64,000 bases of DNA from an uncultured Lachnospiraceae bacterium (GTDB taxonomy: Bacteria > Bacillota > Clostridia > Lachnospirales > Lachnospiraceae): the NCBI GenBank assembly GCA_900316625.1, contig ONDO01000001.1, positions 57,449 through 121,448 on the forward strand, written 5' to 3'. A program made the position numbers and the translations under genes. Positions 1-8,508 of the stretch are shown here, piece after piece (within the stretch, counting starts at the first letter, position 1; every line of letters begins with the position of its first letter). The notes beneath the pieces are model-generated. The model was given only the letters and a program-made list of their open reading frames with translations. It searched no databases and had not been told where the DNA came from.

Positions 1-463
1 CCTGAATCTCACGAAGAGAGAGTTCTCTTGCGGTAACGATTCTCTTGGCGCCCTGTTCGTACCAGAATCTGGCCGACATATAGTTGGTATTATTCGCCTG
101 GGTCGAAACATGAAGCTCGATATCGTGAAGTTCTTCCTTTGCAATTGCGAAGATTCCGGGATCTGCAATCAGAACTGCATCCGGACGAACTTCCCGGTCT
201 AATTCTCTAAAGTACTCTCTTACTCCATCGATATCACCATTATGGGCGAAGATATTGGCTGTGATGTAGATCTTCACACCGCGCTCATGAGCATAGCGAA
301 CAGCCTCGATCATCTCCTCCCTGGAGAAGTTATCTGCATTGGCACGAAGGCCATACGCCTCACCACCCAGATACACAGCATCTGCACCGTAGCGAATCGA
401 GGTCTTCAGAATCACCAGGTTTTTCGCAGGAGCCAGAAGCTCCGGTTTCTTACGTTCTGTCAT
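1..463 (-). CDS. Peptidase U32 family protein, TrhP-like (partial, runs off the window start)
   Basis: Translating from ATG at 463 gives 154 residues and then runs off the left edge. The N-terminus reads MTERKKPELLAPAKNLVILK, followed by GADAVYLGGEAYGLRA and later STQANNTNY. These are the conserved opening blocks of the U32 family (YrrN/YrrO, RlhA, TrhP). U32 proteins of this branch are known to take part in hydroxylating tRNA uridine-34 or 23S rRNA. The gene lies 43 nt downstream of trmR on the same strand, as yrrM-yrrN-yrrO do in Bacillus subtilis, so I infer a role in tRNA U34 hydroxylation. The C-terminal part with the metal-site cysteines is outside the window, so the subfamily is not certain. 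Confidence 0.85.
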   Translation of the reverse strand, partial: MTERKKPELLAPAKNLVILKTSIRYGADAVYLGGEAYGLRANADNFSREEMIEAVRYAHERGVKIYITANIFAHNGDIDGVREYFRELDREVRPDAVLIADPGIFAIAKEELHDIELHVSTQANNTNYMSARFWYEQGAKRIVTARELSLREIQ

Positions 464-506
464 TATATAACCTGTCTTTCAACTGCCTTCTTGGGCATAA
501 GATCAT

Positions 507-1208
507 TCACTTTCCATCGGCCTGTCTTGTTTTCACTGACAATGCCATGCCATCTCCCAGATCCAGGATCTCCGTCGAGATTCCAGGAGTATGGGTTAGC
601 TTATAGAGGTATTCCCTCATTCTCTTATGGATCGTACGGTCACGTCTCGGCACGATATAATGCGATTCCAAGAGGGAACCCTCCTGAAGGACATTGTCCG
701 TCACGATCATTCCATCCTCGCTTAAGAGTCCAAGCAAACGGTCTGACATCACAGGGTACTGTCCCTTGGCAGCATCGAGGAAGATGAAGTCGAACTTCCC
801 ATCCAATTCATCGATCAGTTCTCCAGAATCTCCGGGGAGAAATGTAATACGACTTCCATCTCTGTACTGCGAGAAATGTTCGCGGCACTTCTCGATCCTC
901 GGCGGATAGGATTCAATCGTCGTAATCAGAGCCTCTGGCGCAAAATGTGCCATGAGAAGCGCACTGAATCCAACACCGGAACCGATCTCCAGGATCCTTT
1001 TGGGCTGCTTCATTCGCATAAGGAAGCGTAAGAATCTCTGGGTCGGACGTCTGATGATTGGGACATTCAGCTCTAGAGACCTTGCTTCTAATTCTCTTAA
1101 TTCCTCCGGAAAGCCTTCATCGATGGATTCGATATAGGACTCCAGTCGAACGGGGTCGAGGGACAGGGTTTCCGTTCGAATCGATTCAATTCTAAATTCT
1201 TCTTCCAC
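507..1208 (-). CDS. trmR: tRNA 5-hydroxyuridine methyltransferase, TrmR type
   Basis: This 233-residue class I SAM-dependent O-methyltransferase belongs to the YrrM/TrmR group. The SAM-binding loop LEIGSGVGFSALLMA is at about residues 73-87. FLDAAKGQY at about 143-151 carries the metal-binding Asp typical of the O-methyltransferase 3 family. TrmR methylates 5-hydroxyuridine at tRNA position 34 to 5-methoxyuridine. The start is GTG at 1208, preceded by GAGG five bases upstream. The gene lies between rnjA and a U32-family gene; that pairing with the hydroxylation enzyme supports the tRNA assignment over small-molecule O-methylation. Family membership is clear; the exact substrate is inferred from context. 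Confidence 0.85.
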   Translation of the reverse strand: MEEEFRIESIRTETLSLDPVRLESYIESIDEGFPEELRELEARSLELNVPIIRRPTQRFLRFLMRMKQPKRILEIGSGVGFSALLMAHFAPEALITTIESYPPRIEKCREHFSQYRDGSRITFLPGDSGELIDELDGKFDFIFLDAAKGQYPVMSDRLLGLLSEDGMIVTDNVLQEGSLLESHYIVPRRDRTIHKRMREYLYKLTHTPGISTEILDLGDGMALSVKTRQADGK

Positions 1209-1250
1209 GCTTTCCTCGTTCCAAACCGGGCCATAGGCTCTATCGTTCCA

Positions 1251-2918
1251 TCAGACTTCCTGAATGATCGGAAGGATCATGGGACTTCTCTGGGTTTCTT
1301 TCCATACGAAGTCAGACAGAGTCGTCTTCACTTCGTTCTTGATCTTAGACCAATCAGATACACCATGATCCTCGAGTTCCATCAGACGGTCATAGAGGGT
1401 GTTGTGTGCTTCTTCCATCAGGTCTTCTGCATCCTTCACGTAGACAAAACCACGGGATACGATATCAGGACCTGCCAGAAGTCTGCCACTGCCCTGTTCT
1501 AAGGTCATAACAACAACGATGATTCCATCTTCTGCAAGATGCTGTCTGTCGCGAAGTACGACATTACCGACATCGCCAACACCAAGACCATCTACCATAA
1601 TTGCACCGGTCTTCACCTTGCCGTTAATCTTGGCATTCTGATCTGCGTCGAATTCCAGAACATCGCCGGAAGAGAGAATGATTCTGTGCTTGGAATCATA
1701 GCCAAGGCTCTCAGCGATTCTCTCCTGTGCCTTCAGGTGCTGGTATTCACCATGAACAGGAATGGCATACTTAGGCTTAACCAGAGAATAGATCAGCTTA
1801 ATATCTTCCTGGCAGGCATGTCCGGAAACATGGACATCCTGGAAGATAACATCAAGCCCCTTGCGATAGAGGTCATTTACCACCTTACCAACAGACTTCT
1901 CATTGCCAGGAATTGCATGGCTGGAGAAGATGATGGTATCGGTCGGTTTGATCTGTACCTTGCGATGCGTTCCATTGGCCATACGGGACAGGGCTGCCAT
2001 AGACTCACCCTGAGAACCGGTAGTGATCAGAACGGTTTTCTCATCCGGATAATTACGGATCTCATCAATGGAGATCAGGGTGTTATCCGGTATATTAATA
2101 TAGCCGAGTTCGATTGCAGTAGAGATGATATTGACCATACTGCGGCCTTCTACAACAACCTTACGTCCGAACTTATGAGCGCTGTTGATGATCTGCTGAA
2201 CACGGTCTACATTTGAAGCAAAGGTAGCTATGATAATACGACTGTTCGCGTGTTCCGCGAAGATATTGTCCAGATTCTTGCCTACGGTCTTCTCGGAAGG
2301 GGTAAAACCAGGACGGCCTGCATTCGTGGAATCGCACATCAGGGCAAGGACACCCTTCTTGCCGATCTCAGCGAAGCGCTGCAGATCAATAGCATCACCG
2401 AATACAGGGGTGTAATCCACCTTGAAGTCTCCGGTGTGAACGATGGTTCCAACAGGACTATAGATTGCCAGAGCGGCTGCATCCTGAATGGAGTGGTTGG
2501 TACGAATGAATTCCACGCGGAAATCACCTGCATTTACATTTGTGCCATAGGTTACAACCTTACGGCGAACGGAATTCAGCATGTTATGCTCTTCGAGCTT
2601 GTGGTCAATGATACCCATGGTGAGCTTGGTAGCATAAATCGGCGCATTGATCTTGCGAAGAACATAAGGGATTGCACCGATATGATCTTCGTGACCATGT
2701 GTGATAAAGAAGCCCTTGATCTTCTTCTGGTTCTCTTCCAGATAAGAGATATCCGGAATCACCAGATCTACACCGAACATATCATCCTCGGGGAATGCCA
2801 TACCGCAATCAACGACGATAATACTGTCTCCGTACTCAAAAGCGGTCATGTTCATACCAATCTGTTCCAGACCACCGAGTGCAATGACTCTGAGCTTTCC
2901 ATTTTCAGTTTTCTTCAA
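1251..2918 (-). CDS. rnjA: Ribonuclease J
   Basis: Metallo-beta-lactamase/beta-CASP ribonuclease J, an endo- and 5'-3' exonuclease central to mRNA decay and rRNA maturation in Firmicutes. The zinc motif HGHEDH is at residues 74-79, and the later blocks VHTGDFK, GSQGE, HVSGH and PVHGE are all present. I start it at TTG 2918 (MKKTENGKLRVIALGG). GGAGG lies ten bases upstream, and the resulting 555 residues match the usual family length. The in-frame extension to 3005 would add 29 non-conserved residues. A 146-nt non-coding leader separates it from the DUF1292 gene, so it may have its own promoter. The paralogues J1 and J2 cannot be told apart here, and the symbol follows the commoner naming. Confidence 0.93.
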   Translation of the reverse strand: MKKTENGKLRVIALGGLEQIGMNMTAFEYGDSIIVVDCGMAFPEDDMFGVDLVIPDISYLEENQKKIKGFFITHGHEDHIGAIPYVLRKINAPIYATKLTMGIIDHKLEEHNMLNSVRRKVVTYGTNVNAGDFRVEFIRTNHSIQDAAALAIYSPVGTIVHTGDFKVDYTPVFGDAIDLQRFAEIGKKGVLALMCDSTNAGRPGFTPSEKTVGKNLDNIFAEHANSRIIIATFASNVDRVQQIINSAHKFGRKVVVEGRSMVNIISTAIELGYINIPDNTLISIDEIRNYPDEKTVLITTGSQGESMAALSRMANGTHRKVQIKPTDTIIFSSHAIPGNEKSVGKVVNDLYRKGLDVIFQDVHVSGHACQEDIKLIYSLVKPKYAIPVHGEYQHLKAQERIAESLGYDSKHRIILSSGDVLEFDADQNAKINGKVKTGAIMVDGLGVGDVGNVVLRDRQHLAEDGIIVVVMTLEQGSGRLLAGPDIVSRGFVYVKDAEDLMEEAHNTLYDRLMELEDHGVSDWSKIKNEVKTTLSDFVWKETQRSPMILPIIQEV

Positions 2919-3064
2919 AATAAAAAATCCTCCATCTGCGCCCCTGCTTCGACGCACCTCATATGCGTAAACAGGAACACGAAAAACTCCCCGATCAAAC
3001 TCCATACAGATAAAACCCTGTTGTGGAGATAGGATCGGTCACTAAAGCTATAATGTATCGGAAA

Positions 3065-3322
3065 TCAATCGAAATCCGTATCATCCATTAATTCTTCGAA
3101 GATCTTAAGTACAGCATCAAATTCCGTGTCATCTTCGACAGGAACATAGGTTGCCTCATCATCTTCTTCATCCGATGCTTCTTCACGGAAGATATAAGCA
3201 TCGCTGTCACCCTCTGCATCTTCTGCAAGAAGCAGGTAGTGCTTGCCGGCAATGTTCGTCTCTTCTAAGACAAAGAGCTCGATATCATTGCCCTCTTCGT
3301 CACGGAGGTTAATCTTCTCCAT
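3065..3322 (-). CDS. DUF1292 domain protein (YrzB family)
   Basis: A small acidic protein of 85 residues matching DUF1292. It opens with MEKINLRDEEGNDIELFVLEE, and the centre (YLLLAEDAEG) and acidic C-terminus are typical. The function is not established. Its position directly after ruvX and the IreB-like gene repeats the yrzL-yrrK-yrzB order of Bacillus subtilis, which is the strongest support for its identity. The start is ATG at 3322, with AGAGGA upstream. The spacing to ruvX is 18 nt, so the two are probably co-transcribed. Confidence 0.85.
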   Translation of the reverse strand: MEKINLRDEEGNDIELFVLEETNIAGKHYLLLAEDAEGDSDAYIFREEASDEEDDEATYVPVEDDTEFDAVLKIFEELMDDTDFD

Positions 3323-3340
3323 GTGTATTCCTCTTACTTT

Positions 3341-3790
3341 CTATTCCCGCGTCTCCGCGGAACCATCCATGTATCTCTGTAAGATGAGCATGGCGGCAAT
3401 CTCATCCACATACAGATGCATATCTTCTCTCTTAACGCCGGTTTCTTCCATGATTTCATAGGCTTCTACCGTCGTAAGTCTTTCATCGGTAAGGATAACG
3501 GGCAGACCGAACTTACTTACCAGCTCGTCTCGAAAGGCATAGGTATCTTCCACACGCCAACCCTCACTGTTATCCATATTCAGAGGAAGGCCCAGAACAA
3601 TCTTCTCCGGATCGTATTCCTCAATCAGCTCACCGATTCTTCGGTAGGTCGCACGAAGCTTGGTCTTCTTCTCTCTTCGAATGATTTCGACTCCGTGAGC
3701 ACTCATGCCCAGCTGGTCTGACACTGCAACACCGCAGGTCTTATTGCCGAAATCCAGTCCCAGAATTCTTCTCTTCAGGGTATGATCCAA
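3341..3790 (-). CDS. ruvX: Putative pre-16S rRNA nuclease / Holliday junction resolvase RuvX (YqgF)
   Basis: RNase H-like fold protein of the YqgF/RuvX family, implicated in maturing the 5' end of 16S rRNA and, from its fold, proposed as a Holliday junction resolvase. The first catalytic strand LGLDFGNKTCGVAVSD is near residues 9-24. KIVLGLPLNMDNSEG, LTDERLTT and the terminal VDEIAAMLIL carry the other conserved acidic positions. TTG at 3790 has AAGAGGT at good distance; the in-frame TTG at 3796 sits only two bases from that motif, so I prefer 3790 (149 residues). It lies six to twelve bases downstream of the IreB-like gene, an arrangement conserved in Firmicutes. Confidence 0.9.
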   Translation of the reverse strand: MDHTLKRRILGLDFGNKTCGVAVSDQLGMSAHGVEIIRREKKTKLRATYRRIGELIEEYDPEKIVLGLPLNMDNSEGWRVEDTYAFRDELVSKFGLPVILTDERLTTVEAYEIMEETGVKREDMHLYVDEIAAMLILQRYMDGSAETRE

Positions 3791-3802
3791 TTCCAATACC
3801 TC

Positions 3803-4078
3803 TTAGTGCTTTGTCTTCCAGGATTCGTTCTTAATATATTCTCTTAAAAGCTCTTCCACCAGCTCGTCACGCTCCACCTGGATGATCAGGCTTCTGGCAT
3901 TCTTATGGCTGGTGATGAAAGTCGGATCGCCGGACATAATATATCCAACGATCTGGCTCACGGGATTGTAGCCTTTCTCGCTCAGTGCTTCATAGACCTG
4001 ACGGATGGTTTCCTTCACGCCTACCTTAGGCTCATCATGAACTTTGAAATACTGGGTATTGCTGAGATCCTGCTTCAT
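3803..4078 (-). CDS. IreB family regulatory phosphoprotein (DUF965, YrzL)
   Basis: A 91-residue protein with the IreB/DUF965 blocks TQYFKV, RQVYEALSEKGYNPVSQIVG and SGDPTFITSH. IreB of Enterococcus faecalis is a substrate of the PASTA kinase IreK and modulates cephalosporin resistance; other homologues are uncharacterised. An N-terminal Thr in the TQYFKV region corresponds to the phosphorylated stretch. I start it at ATG 4078, with GGAAAG ten bases upstream. A TTG at 4096 is in frame but has no clear Shine-Dalgarno. In many Firmicutes this gene follows alaS; here it follows mtaB and precedes ruvX. Confidence 0.87.
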   Translation of the reverse strand: MKQDLSNTQYFKVHDEPKVGVKETIRQVYEALSEKGYNPVSQIVGYIMSGDPTFITSHKNARSLIIQVERDELVEELLREYIKNESWKTKH

Positions 4079-4169
4079 GCTCGTAACACTTTCCAAATCA
4101 CTATAGATGTTGTCTTCTTTGACACTTCATTGTACGCTACAAATGGCGCTTTCGTCAAGAAATGCCCTC

Positions 4170-5528
4170 TCAGACGCGTAGCAGCATCACTTCTTCATTC
4201 AGCATGCCACTAACTTCTCCGGTAACCAGCTGATTCTTAAGATCAAGGTCAGAATCGACAGCCATACGGACATACTCCCTGGTGAATCCCACCCAGACTT
4301 CTCTTCCGTTAATCACTTCTCTCTCTTCCACTAAGATCGTATCCGTCTTACCCCTTCTTCTCAGGCGAAATTCCTCAGACTGTCTCTTCGACATCTCCAG
4401 AAGAACATGGGAACGCGCTGTCTTTGTCTTGTCTGTATGCTGCTGGGGCATACGATCTGCCGGTGTTCCCTTACGGCGGGAATACTTGAAGACATGCATC
4501 TCGTAGAAGCCAATCTCTTCGAGAAATGTAGAGCATTCCTCGAAGTCTTCCTCGGTCTCTCCAGGAAAGCCCACGATAACATCTGTGGTAATGGCAGGAT
4601 CATCAAAAGCCTCTCTTAAGAGTCTTACGCCCTCTCTGTATTCTGCCGCTGTGTATTTTCGGTTCATTCTCTTCAGGGTACGATCACATCCACTCTGCAG
4701 GGAGAGGTGGAAATGAGGACAGATCTGGGGAATCTTCACCAGACGGTCTACAAATTCCTTCGTGATAATACGAGGCTCAACAGAGCCAAAACGGATTCTC
4801 TCCACCCCTTGAATGCTGGATATTTTCTCAACGAGATCAATCAGACCATATTCTGTTCCCTGACCATAGGAATCCAGATGGATTCCGGTAATAACGAATT
4901 CCTTATAGCCTGCAGTCACAAGATCCTTTACTTCTGCTGCAACTTCTTCCATGCTCTTAGAACGTACACGTCCTCTGGCATAAGGAATAATGCAATAAGA
5001 ACAGAACTGGTTACAGCCATCCTGCACCTTCAAAAAAGCACGGCTCTTCTCACCGGTCTTCTTTCGCTTCAGATTCTCAAACCCGAGTTCCACACGATTT
5101 ACGTCCACGATATCCGAAAGCTGCTCTAAGGCAAAATCATCCGCTTCACTTCCGCTCTGCTTCAGATTTTTTTGTTCCTCACGTGCTTCTATCAGTTTAT
5201 GCACTTCCGGAATCAGGTCGTTCTTCTTATTGTTACCGATAATGATATCTACCGTGCGATCCTTCATCAGTTCATCCGCGCCCGTCTGAACATAACAGCC
5301 GGCAGCCACAACGATAGCGTCCGGATTCAGGCTGCGGGCACGATGAATCATCTGTCGGGACTTGCGGTCTGCAATATTCGTTACAGAACAGGTATTGATG
5401 AGATAGAGATCTGCTTCTTCTCCGAAGGGAACGATCGTATATCCGTCCTCTTCCAGGAGTTCCTGCATGGCCTCTGTCTCGTATTCATTTACTTTACAGC
5501 CCAGATTATGGAGTGCTGCTCTTTTCAT
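4170..5528 (-). CDS. mtaB: tRNA t6A37 methylthiotransferase MtaB
   Basis: Radical SAM methylthiotransferase that converts t6A37 to ms2t6A37 in tRNA. The N-terminal UPF0004 domain supplies three cluster cysteines, Cys11 (NLGCKVNEYE), Cys47 (NTCSVTN) and Cys78 (AAGCYVQ). The radical SAM motif CNQFCSYC occupies residues 172-179. The C-terminal TRAM domain spans roughly the last 60 residues. The NLGCKVNEYE signature separates MtaB from MiaB and RimO. ATG at 5528 is preceded by GAGG with seven bases' spacing and yields 452 residues, the family length; a longer in-frame start at 5570 is less likely. It heads the minus-strand run through ireB-like, ruvX and DUF1292. Confidence 0.93.
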   Translation of the reverse strand: MKRAALHNLGCKVNEYETEAMQELLEEDGYTIVPFGEEADLYLINTCSVTNIADRKSRQMIHRARSLNPDAIVVAAGCYVQTGADELMKDRTVDIIIGNNKKNDLIPEVHKLIEAREEQKNLKQSGSEADDFALEQLSDIVDVNRVELGFENLKRKKTGEKSRAFLKVQDGCNQFCSYCIIPYARGRVRSKSMEEVAAEVKDLVTAGYKEFVITGIHLDSYGQGTEYGLIDLVEKISSIQGVERIRFGSVEPRIITKEFVDRLVKIPQICPHFHLSLQSGCDRTLKRMNRKYTAAEYREGVRLLREAFDDPAITTDVIVGFPGETEEDFEECSTFLEEIGFYEMHVFKYSRRKGTPADRMPQQHTDKTKTARSHVLLEMSKRQSEEFRLRRRGKTDTILVEEREVINGREVWVGFTREYVRMAVDSDLDLKNQLVTGEVSGMLNEEVMLLRV

Positions 5529-5612
5529 CTGTTTACCTCGTTTCGCATTTTCGAAACTTAAGAAATTCATTCTGATTCGTGATAATTCCTTACATTTTCA
5601 CTTCTCTAAAAA

Positions 5613-5641
5613 TTGACTTTTGTGTATGCAAGGGGTACGAT
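5613..5641 (+). promoter_or_regulatory. Sigma-A promoter of the HPr-like gene
   Basis: TTGACT (5613-5618), 17-nt spacer, TACGAT (5636-5641). It lies 42 nt before the start codon, and GGAGGAG at 5671-5677 is the ribosome-binding site. Confidence 0.7.
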
Positions 5642-5683
5642 TGTTTTACATAAAAAATCCCATTTGATACGGAGGAGACGAAT

Positions 5684-5917
5684 ATGAAAACCGTACAGAT
5701 TTCTCTGAACTCTATCGATAAGGTCAAGTCTTTCGTTAATACCATCAACATGATGGATTGTGACTTCGATCTGATTTCTGGAAGATATGTCATCGATGCA
5801 AAGTCCATCATGGGTATCTTCTCTCTCGACCTGTCCAAGCCCATCGATCTTGCAATTCATACCGATGACGGACTTGAGAAGATTCTCGAGACCTTAGATC
5901 CATATCTTGTAAAATAA
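5684..5917 (+). CDS. HPr-fold protein lacking the phosphorylatable His15
   Basis: A 77-residue protein resembling the PTS phosphocarrier HPr. AKSIMGIFSLDL at residues 39-50 matches the regulatory Ser46 loop of HPr (Ser41 here), followed by the usual LDLSKPIDLAIH strand and a C-terminal helix. The His15 loop (GLHARPA in true HPr) is replaced by NSIDKVKSFV with no histidine, so it cannot carry phosphate from Enzyme I in the normal way. The gene is monocistronic, with a strong promoter, a GGAGGAG ribosome-binding site and its own terminator. A Crh-like regulatory role or an unrelated role of the fold is possible; no function is assigned. Confidence 0.85.
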   Translation: MKTVQISLNSIDKVKSFVNTINMMDCDFDLISGRYVIDAKSIMGIFSLDLSKPIDLAIHTDDGLEKILETLDPYLVK

Positions 5918-5934
5918 GTTCAGACTCATTATTG

Positions 5935-5964
5935 AAGTCCTCGCAAAATGCGAGGACTTTTTTT
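5935..5964 (+). terminator. Rho-independent terminator after the HPr-like gene
   Basis: Ten-base arms AAGTCCTCGC (5935-5944) and GCGAGGACTT (5950-5959), loop AAAAT, then a run of T to 5964. It starts 18 nt after the stop codon. The minus-strand side lacks a good T tract, so it is mainly a plus-strand terminator. Confidence 0.85.
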
Positions 5965-6016
5965 CTTGGTATCAAACACCGGCAGATAGGAATATGCGAG
6001 ATTCGATCTATCTTCT

Positions 6017-7204
6017 TTAGTCTTCTGCCTTCACCCAGATGGTCTCGGTAGAGTCGATCGCAGCCTTCATGAGATCCGGAAGAACCTCGTCAAGCTTGGA
6101 CTCAGAACGCTTGATGGCATCGAGTCTGGGCTTGGTTACAGGGTGCTTTGCAACGAAGATGGTACAGCAATCTTCATAAGGAAGAATGGAAGTATCATAA
6201 GTACCGATCTTAATAGATCTCTCGATGATCTCCTGCTTATCGAAGCCAACCAGAGGGCGATATACAGGCATGGTTGCCGCATCATTGGTAACAAACATGG
6301 AAGACATGGTCTGGGAAGCAACCTGACCGATGGACTCACCGGTAACAAGGCCGAGATCTCCGTCTTCCTTCGCGAAGTGCTCTGCCAGATACATCATGAT
6401 ACGTCTCATGATGATGGTCAGTTCGTCATGAGGGCACTTCTCATAGATTGCCAGCTGAATGTCTGTAAAGTTAATGATATGAAGACGGATGGGGCCACTG
6501 TAACGAGCCACGATCTTCGCAAGGTCAACGACCTTCTGCTTTGCACGCTCAGAAGTATAAGGGGGTGCATGGAAGTAAGTTGCATCAATTGCAACACCAC
6601 GCTTTGCGATCATATGACCTGCAACCGGGCTGTCGATACCACCGGACAGAAGGAGCATTGCTCTTCCATTGGTTCCTACAGGCATACCACCGGCACCAGG
6701 GAAGGACTCAGAATAGAAACTAATGCGCTCTCTGATCTCGATGTGGATACTTACCTGGGGTTCATGTACATCAACCTGCAGACTGGGGAACTTCTCGAGG
6801 ATACGTCCTCCCATCTCGCGCGCAATGGTCATGGAATCTAAAGGATAATTCTTTCTGGCACGCTTTGCGAATACCTTGAAGGTGAAATTCTTCTCTGCAT
6901 AAGTCTCATCGATGTATTCCATGATCTCGTCTGCAAGAACATCGAATCCCTTGTCTTCGGTAAGAACTGCAGGGCAGATCTCAACGATACCAAAGACTCT
7001 TTCTAGCGCCGTCAGAGCCTCTTCATAATCGAACTCGCCCTGTGCTTCTACATAGACACGGCCCTGTTCCTTCTCAACAAGGAACTTACCCTCTACGTTC
7101 TTCAAGCTAACTACGATATTGTGGATCAGTGCATCTTCGAAGATCGCACGGTTCTTACCCTTAATACCGATTTCGCCGTATTTTACAACAAATGCCTGGT
7201 ACAT
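6017..7204 (-). CDS. thiI: tRNA 4-thiouridine synthase ThiI
   Basis: Sulfurtransferase that makes 4-thiouridine at position 8 of tRNA, and in some bacteria donates sulfur for thiamine thiazole. The order is a ferredoxin-like N-terminal domain (VVKYGEIGIKGKNR), THUMP, then an ATP pyrophosphatase domain with LLLSGGIDSPVAGHM at about residues 185-199. EDCCTIF near residue 345 holds the catalytic cysteine candidates. There is no C-terminal rhodanese domain, as usual in Firmicutes. ATG at 7204 has GAGG upstream and gives 395 residues. It follows a cysteine desulfurase by 75 nt, the expected sulfur donor, and is the last gene of the prmA operon. Confidence 0.93.
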   Translation of the reverse strand: MYQAFVVKYGEIGIKGKNRAIFEDALIHNIVVSLKNVEGKFLVEKEQGRVYVEAQGEFDYEEALTALERVFGIVEICPAVLTEDKGFDVLADEIMEYIDETYAEKNFTFKVFAKRARKNYPLDSMTIAREMGGRILEKFPSLQVDVHEPQVSIHIEIRERISFYSESFPGAGGMPVGTNGRAMLLLSGGIDSPVAGHMIAKRGVAIDATYFHAPPYTSERAKQKVVDLAKIVARYSGPIRLHIINFTDIQLAIYEKCPHDELTIIMRRIMMYLAEHFAKEDGDLGLVTGESIGQVASQTMSSMFVTNDAATMPVYRPLVGFDKQEIIERSIKIGTYDTSILPYEDCCTIFVAKHPVTKPRLDAIKRSESKLDEVLPDLMKAAIDSTETIWVKAED

Positions 7205-7279
7205 ATTACCTCTTTTCTCACATGTCTCATGTGGTACATACAACCAATGGAATGGGTTGCTCTACATTTCTATCAAACC

Positions 7280-8434
7280 TTAATGTCTGGTGAAGCGACG
7301 CAGCACCGGAAGGAGTTCCTTCAGCACGCTCATCGTATAATCGATCTCTTCAATCGTGGAATAGATGCTAAATGAAAAACGAACAGTAGCATCCAGATAC
7401 TTATGATCTACTCCGATAGCCAGAAGTGTACGACTGGTTGCCGGATGGTTGGAGGAGCAGGCAGATCCACTGCTGACAAATACGCCCTTGTCTTCTAAAG
7501 CATGGAGCAGGACCTCTGCTCTTACATCGTCAAAGGACACAGAGACGATCTGAGGTGCAGAAGTCTCATCCACGATGCCGTTGGTGTGGCAGCCTTCGAT
7601 CTTAGCAATCTCTTCCACAAAGTGTCTCTTCAGTTCCAGCAGATGCTCTCTGTGCGTGTCAAAATCATCATAGATTTCAGACACAGCGACACCGAGTCCG
7701 GCAATCGCGGGAACATTCTCGGTTCCGCTTCGCATACCATTCTCCTGCCCGCCGCCTAGGATCTCAGGGTGAAGGAGAAGGCCATCACGTATAAAGAGAA
7801 AGCCGGATCCCTTAGGACCATGAATCTTATGTCCACTGACAGACATCAGATCTACACCGATACGGTCCGGGAAGATGCGGAACTTGCCGTAGGACTGGAT
7901 GGCATCCACATGGAAGTAAGCATTCTTATTCTTCTCATGCAGGATCTTCGCCATCTCCTCGATAGGCTCCACAGCTCCGATTTCGTTATTTACATGCATA
8001 ACAGAAACCAGAATCGTATCTTCACGAATGGCATCACGATAGAAATCCAGGTCTACAAGACCATTCTTGTCCACCTTGAGATAAGTAACTTCATATCCCT
8101 CTTCTTCAAGGAACTTCATGGGATTGGCTACCGATGCATGTTCGATGGGTGTGGTGATTATATGCTTGCCATAACGTTTTCTCTGCATCGCAGTTCCGAC
8201 AATAGCCAGATTGTTGGATTCCGTACCACCAGATGTAAAGGTAATCTCAGATTCCTTGACCTTCATGGACTTTGCAATGATCTTGCGGGATTCACGGATG
8301 TATCGCTCTGCTTCCAAACCCTTCATATGAAGGGAAGAAGGGTTACCGAAATCGCTCGTCAGTACTGTCATCATCTTCTCTGCTGCCGCCTTACTACAGC
8401 GGGTTGTTGCAGAGTTATCAAGGTATGCTTCCAT
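7280..8434 (-). CDS. Cysteine desulfurase (NifS/IscS family), ThiI partner
   Basis: A 384-residue PLP enzyme that mobilises sulfur from cysteine as a persulfide. The N-terminus MEAYLDNSATTR, the phosphate-binding block TSGGTESNNLA, the PLP Lys203 in SVSGHKIHGPKG and the catalytic Cys326 in SSGSACSS are all intact. No scaffold gene iscU or sufU is adjacent; instead thiI follows directly. This is the nifZ-thiI pairing of Bacillus subtilis, so I infer it feeds tRNA thiolation rather than general Fe-S assembly. ATG at 8434 has GGAG six bases upstream. An IscS serving several acceptors is also possible. Confidence 0.92.
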   Translation of the reverse strand: MEAYLDNSATTRCSKAAAEKMMTVLTSDFGNPSSLHMKGLEAERYIRESRKIIAKSMKVKESEITFTSGGTESNNLAIVGTAMQRKRYGKHIITTPIEHASVANPMKFLEEEGYEVTYLKVDKNGLVDLDFYRDAIREDTILVSVMHVNNEIGAVEPIEEMAKILHEKNKNAYFHVDAIQSYGKFRIFPDRIGVDLMSVSGHKIHGPKGSGFLFIRDGLLLHPEILGGGQENGMRSGTENVPAIAGLGVAVSEIYDDFDTHREHLLELKRHFVEEIAKIEGCHTNGIVDETSAPQIVSVSFDDVRAEVLLHALEDKGVFVSSGSACSSNHPATSRTLLAIGVDHKYLDATVRFSFSIYSTIEEIDYTMSVLKELLPVLRRFTRH

Positions 8435-8508
8435 TTTTAGCTCCTATATATATCAGGCTCCTCCTTGTTCCAGAGAGGGAACCACTTCATATTCTTAAAA
8501 TCGGTCTA

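Noticed and set aside
1539-2216. Long open frame on the plus strand opposite rnjA (225 codons)
   Set aside because: It mirrors the codon structure of the real ribonuclease J gene, has no family resemblance and no ribosome-binding site.
2919-3005. N-terminal extension of ribonuclease J
   Set aside because: The TTG at 2918 has a strong ribosome-binding site and gives the family length; the extra 29 residues are not conserved.
3797-3802. Alternative ruvX start at 3796 close to the IreB-like stop
   Set aside because: The AAGAGG motif would be only two bases from that TTG; the next TTG at 3790 has normal spacing.
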